A stretch of DNA of 36,538 nt from Anaerolineaceae bacterium (lineage in GTDB: Bacteria > Chloroflexota > Anaerolineae > Anaerolineales > Villigracilaceae): assembly GCA_009885525.1 (NCBI GenBank), contig VFKN01000010.1, positions 1 to 36,538 on the forward strand. The letters run 5' to 3'. Of this stretch, positions 34,519 to 36,538 are shown in pieces. Position numbers and translations under genes: made by a program. The notes under the pieces are model-generated. The model made no database searches and was not told the origin of the DNA. It saw nothing but the letters and a program-made list of their open reading frames with translations. Each line of letters begins with the position of its first letter. Positions within the stretch are counted from its first letter, which is position 1.

Positions 34519-36123
34519 TCAGTAGCCATTTCTGCTTATTTCATCCCAGTCAATGTCTTTGGTGCGTGACATTTCGATGAGGGGGTCGCGGGGATTGGTG
34601 AACAGTGTGGGCGAACTGAAGTACCAGTTGAGATCGTCGAGTTTGGCAACGAGGGAGTCGGCGAGGATGAAGTCGTCGTGGATGAGGCTGCCGTCGGGGG
34701 CGCGTGTGCCGTCGGGGACGCCCCAGCGGAGGGTCTTTTGGGGTCCGGGGAGAATCTCCATGATGCAGTTGACGTATTGAAGATGAACTGCATCGGTATG
34801 GCAATGATCGCGGAAGCGCCCGGTCTCGATGATGTTGAGAAAGCGCCAGCCGATCTCCGATTTTTCCTGCGCGGTGAATTTGACGGGAGTGACTTTGGCG
34901 GGAAAGTGACGATCGAGCAGAGACCACAAGCCTTCGCCAACGCCGGTGGCATCCATGACAATGATTTGGGGAGACCATTCTTCTGCAAGATTCTTGACGC
35001 GGCTGAAGACAGTGAGGTGATTTTCGCCCGTCCATGATTGGCGGGCTAGCACGCGATAGGTGGGGCAACCCAGTAATTGGAGTGTGGAGAGGTCAATGCC
35101 GACGATGGTGAGGGTGGTGGAGTCGCGGCCGGGGTTGCCGAGTCCGAGGTTGTAGGAGGAGGCTGTTCCGGCAAGTTTGGATTCGTCCATGCCGGCGACG
35201 TCGAGGAGGAAGGCCACCCCCAGCCCCTCTCCAAATGTACCCATTTGGAGAGGGGAGTCTGAGTCTGACCTCACCCCCAGCCCCTCTCCTGAGAGGAGAG
35301 GGGAGTCTGACCCCGCTCCCGAAGCTACCAGACGAAGAATGCGGGCGGGGTTGAACATGCCGGATTGGGCTTCGATGGTTTCGCCGAAGAATTGGGTACG
35401 GATGATGGGGTGGTTGCGCCCGTGTTCGGCAATCTTGCGTTCGAGATAGGCTGCATAGGCGGGGACGTGAAAACAAACATCGTCGGCGGTGTACTGGAAG
35501 ACACGTTTGATGCCATCCTGTTTTTCAGCCTGCAAGGCTGTGCGGCGTTCGCGTTCGAGAAGGGTGTTGGCTGTCCAGGCGGTGCCGAAGAAGATGCGGG
35601 TGGCGTTGGTGGAGGCGACCATGGGGTCGAAGTCCTTGTCGAATTTAGCGGAGGATATATCCTGCGCTTCATCCACAGAGAGCAATAAATCGGCGGTGGC
35701 GCCGACAACTTTGGCGGAGGTTTCGCCGGAGTAGAAAAGCAGGCGGGCATTTTTGAGGGCGTAGATGCGCCCTTGCGACGATTTCCAGATTCCGCGCGAG
35801 CCGACGCAGGCGTCGAGGGAACGGCTGACGCGATTCATGTTGTTGAGGGTCTGGGGGTTGAAGGTGGGGGAAACGGAAATGATATTACCGCCGTGTTGCG
35901 CGTAGCGAAATAACAGCCAAGCAAATAAATGCGCCTGGAGTTCGTTTTTGCCGGATTGACGGGGCAGAATCACTATGAAGGTGAGTCCGCGATGGTTGAG
36001 GATGGAGTCTTTGACGGCGTTGGCGATCCCGCGCTGATAGGGGCGGAGGTTGACGCGGCAGGCGAGCGCCCAGCCGATGGGGTCGAGGCGGATGGTGGAG
36101 CGAATGAGGGAGGAAAGTTCCAT
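34519..36123 (-). CDS. Phage terminase large subunit-like protein with an in-frame palindrome insertion
   Basis: 534 residues. The ATPase domain has a Walker A-like LPRQSGKN (K59) and Walker B LLLSVDEAQD (151-155), as in packaging motors that pump DNA into capsids. The C-terminal RNase H-like nuclease is suggested by D308 (LLDVAGMDES), IVMDATGVGEG and a late IHDDFILADSL. Residues about 271-303, between the two domains, are encoded by two tandem palindromic repeats and read as low-complexity SDSPL/GEGLGV; normal terminases have a short linker there. No ribosome site precedes the ATG, which directly abuts a heptamer array. No portal, capsid or tail genes are in view, so this may be a decaying prophage fragment or the edge of a longer one. 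Confidence 0.85.
   Translation of the reverse strand: MELSSLIRSTIRLDPIGWALACRVNLRPYQRGIANAVKDSILNHRGLTFIVILPRQSGKNELQAHLFAWLLFRYAQHGGNIISVSPTFNPQTLNNMNRVSRSLDACVGSRGIWKSSQGRIYALKNARLLFYSGETSAKVVGATADLLLSVDEAQDISSAKFDKDFDPMVASTNATRIFFGTAWTANTLLERERRTALQAEKQDGIKRVFQYTADDVCFHVPAYAAYLERKIAEHGRNHPIIRTQFFGETIEAQSGMFNPARILRLVASGAGSDSPLLSGEGLGVRSDSDSPLQMGTFGEGLGVAFLLDVAGMDESKLAGTASSYNLGLGNPGRDSTTLTIVGIDLSTLQLLGCPTYRVLARQSWTGENHLTVFSRVKNLAEEWSPQIIVMDATGVGEGLWSLLDRHFPAKVTPVKFTAQEKSEIGWRFLNIIETGRFRDHCHTDAVHLQYVNCIMEILPGPQKTLRWGVPDGTRAPDGSLIHDDFILADSLVAKLDDLNWYFSSPTLFTNPRDPLIEMSRTKDIDWDEISRNGY
35214..35311. repeat. Two tandem palindromic repeats inside the terminase gene
   Basis: Each unit has CCACCCCCAGCCCCTCTCC or CTCACCCCCAGCCCCTCTCC, then a short loop region and GGAGAGGGGAGTCTGA. 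The arms form hairpins. The total of about 98 nt keeps the terminase frame open. The C/G-rich arms resemble the interior of the TIR element at 5136-5241. Confidence 0.8.
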
Positions 36124-36172
36124 GTTATGGGTTATGGGTTACAAGTTACAGGTGATTAGGGATTAGGGTTTG
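36124..36172. repeat. Array of seven degenerate heptamers
   Basis: In register: GTTATGG, GTTATGG, GTTACAA, GTTACAG, GTGATTA, GGGATTA, GGGTTTG. It fills the gap between the 66-residue gene and the terminase and includes the former's stop codon. Confidence 0.8.
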
Positions 36173-36363
36173 AGGCGGCGTTTGATTTTGGGGAGGTCGG
36201 ATTTTTTGCGGCGGGCAGGCGGTTGGGGAAATGCCGGTTGAGGGGAATTGAAGTCAACGAACTGAACCCGTTGAACGGGCTGGATGTTGAAATCAACCAG
36301 TTTTGGCGGCTGCGGACGCTGGATGTTGTCGAACCTTACAAAGACCGGTTTAGTAATTGACAT
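36163..36363 (-). CDS. Small basic proline-rich protein, 66 residues
   Basis: Start chosen at 36363 because AAGGAG lies just upstream on the minus strand; the longer frame to 36447 overlaps the preceding gene and lacks a site. The product has a repeated FVRFDN / LVDFN / FVDFN pattern, many prolines and a basic tail (KKSDLPKIKRRLKP). No family recognised. It lies in the terminase cassette, 4 nt after the preceding stop codon. Confidence 0.55.
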   Translation of the reverse strand: MSITKPVFVRFDNIQRPQPPKLVDFNIQPVQRVQFVDFNSPQPAFPQPPARRKKSDLPKIKRRLKP

Positions 36364-36367
36364 GGTT

Positions 36368-36538
36368 TTACTCCTTGAGGTGGCGCAGTTTTTCGATGCA
36401 GGCGGCTGCGCAGGTGATGGCACGCAAGGCTTTGATGAGGTCTTCAAGGGATAGAGCGGGACTCTCGGTGACGGCGCTGACGACGCGTTGCAGGTGGAAA
36501 CGCAGGGATGCGAGATCGTCAGCGGGGGAAGGGTCGTG
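36368..36538 (-). CDS. C-terminal end of a phage-cassette protein, 5' part outside the window
   Basis: An open frame of 56 codons runs from the window edge to a TAA at 36368-36370. It encodes a helical segment (DDLASLRFHLQRVV, LSLEDLIKALRAITC, ending IEKLRHLKE). Its stop is 4 nt before the next start and its last codons form the ribosome site of the 66-residue gene, so the two are translationally linked. It could be the end of a small terminase-like protein, by position only. Confidence 0.6.
   Translation of the reverse strand, partial: HDPSPADDLASLRFHLQRVVSAVTESPALSLEDLIKALRAITCAAACIEKLRHLKE

Noticed and set aside
36364..36447. Longer start for the 66-residue gene
   Set aside because: It would overlap the 3' end of the upstream frame out of register and has no ribosome site; 36363 has AAGGAG.
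34519..36538. Complete prophage
   Set aside because: Only packaging-type genes are visible; no integrase, portal, capsid or lysis genes, and the window ends here.

Overview
The window looks like a chromosomal segment of a Chloroflexota bacterium, most likely of the Anaerolineae. This is inference from gene content and style: SBBP-repeat surface protein, Rex, a PknB-type kinase with extracellular TPRs, a transporter fused to HEAT repeats and a cNMP-binding domain, lipoproteins with Pro/Thr-rich linkers, and intergenic palindromes. No rRNA, tRNA or CRISPR array was seen.

Layout. (1) 1-7351 is mixed housekeeping and surface genes: the 3' part of an SBBP/InlB-repeat surface protein, a thiolase, a lipoprotein, a CBS-pair protein, a reverse-strand rhodanese-SufE pair, and a viroplasmin-type RNase H. 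(2) 7383-26801 is the accessory core, all on the plus strand: a free cNMP-binding protein, a 1143-residue transporter-HEAT-cNMP fusion, an FkbH-like protein with a C-terminal carrier domain, a 3102-residue NRPS (TubC dock-C-A-PCP-C-A-PCP-E-C), a family 5 solute-binding lipoprotein and a HAMP-GAF membrane sensor. Transporter, FkbH and NRPS are separated by 8 nt and by an ATGA overlap, so they are probably one transcription unit. (3) 26968-32847 is a glycolytic block, gap, pgk, a Ser/Thr kinase and tpiA, followed by a HExxH membrane protein. (4) rex lies convergent to it at 33033-33650. (5) 34059-36538 is a reverse-strand phage-packaging remnant: large terminase, small GAQPGN-motif protein and two short genes.

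How the genes may work together. The NRPS reads as starter-Asn-(D-basic residue, possibly Dab)-next unit. The starter is probably supplied by the FkbH carrier protein, and the protein ends in an intact-looking condensation domain with no downstream module in the window. The neighbouring transporter carries a cytoplasmic cNMP-binding domain, and the solute-binding protein has no permease gene here. This suggests a small peptide made, moved and perhaps sensed by one locus, which is inference. A close match to the Rex operator overlaps the expected gap start site, and another covers the -10 box of rex, so glycolysis is probably under redox control with rex autoregulated.

The intergenic DNA is rich in small repeats: a TIR-bounded element with ends TAACTCACCTTACGCA, hairpins and arrays built of 7- or 8-nt units, REP-like palindromes, and a double palindromic insertion inside the terminase reading frame.
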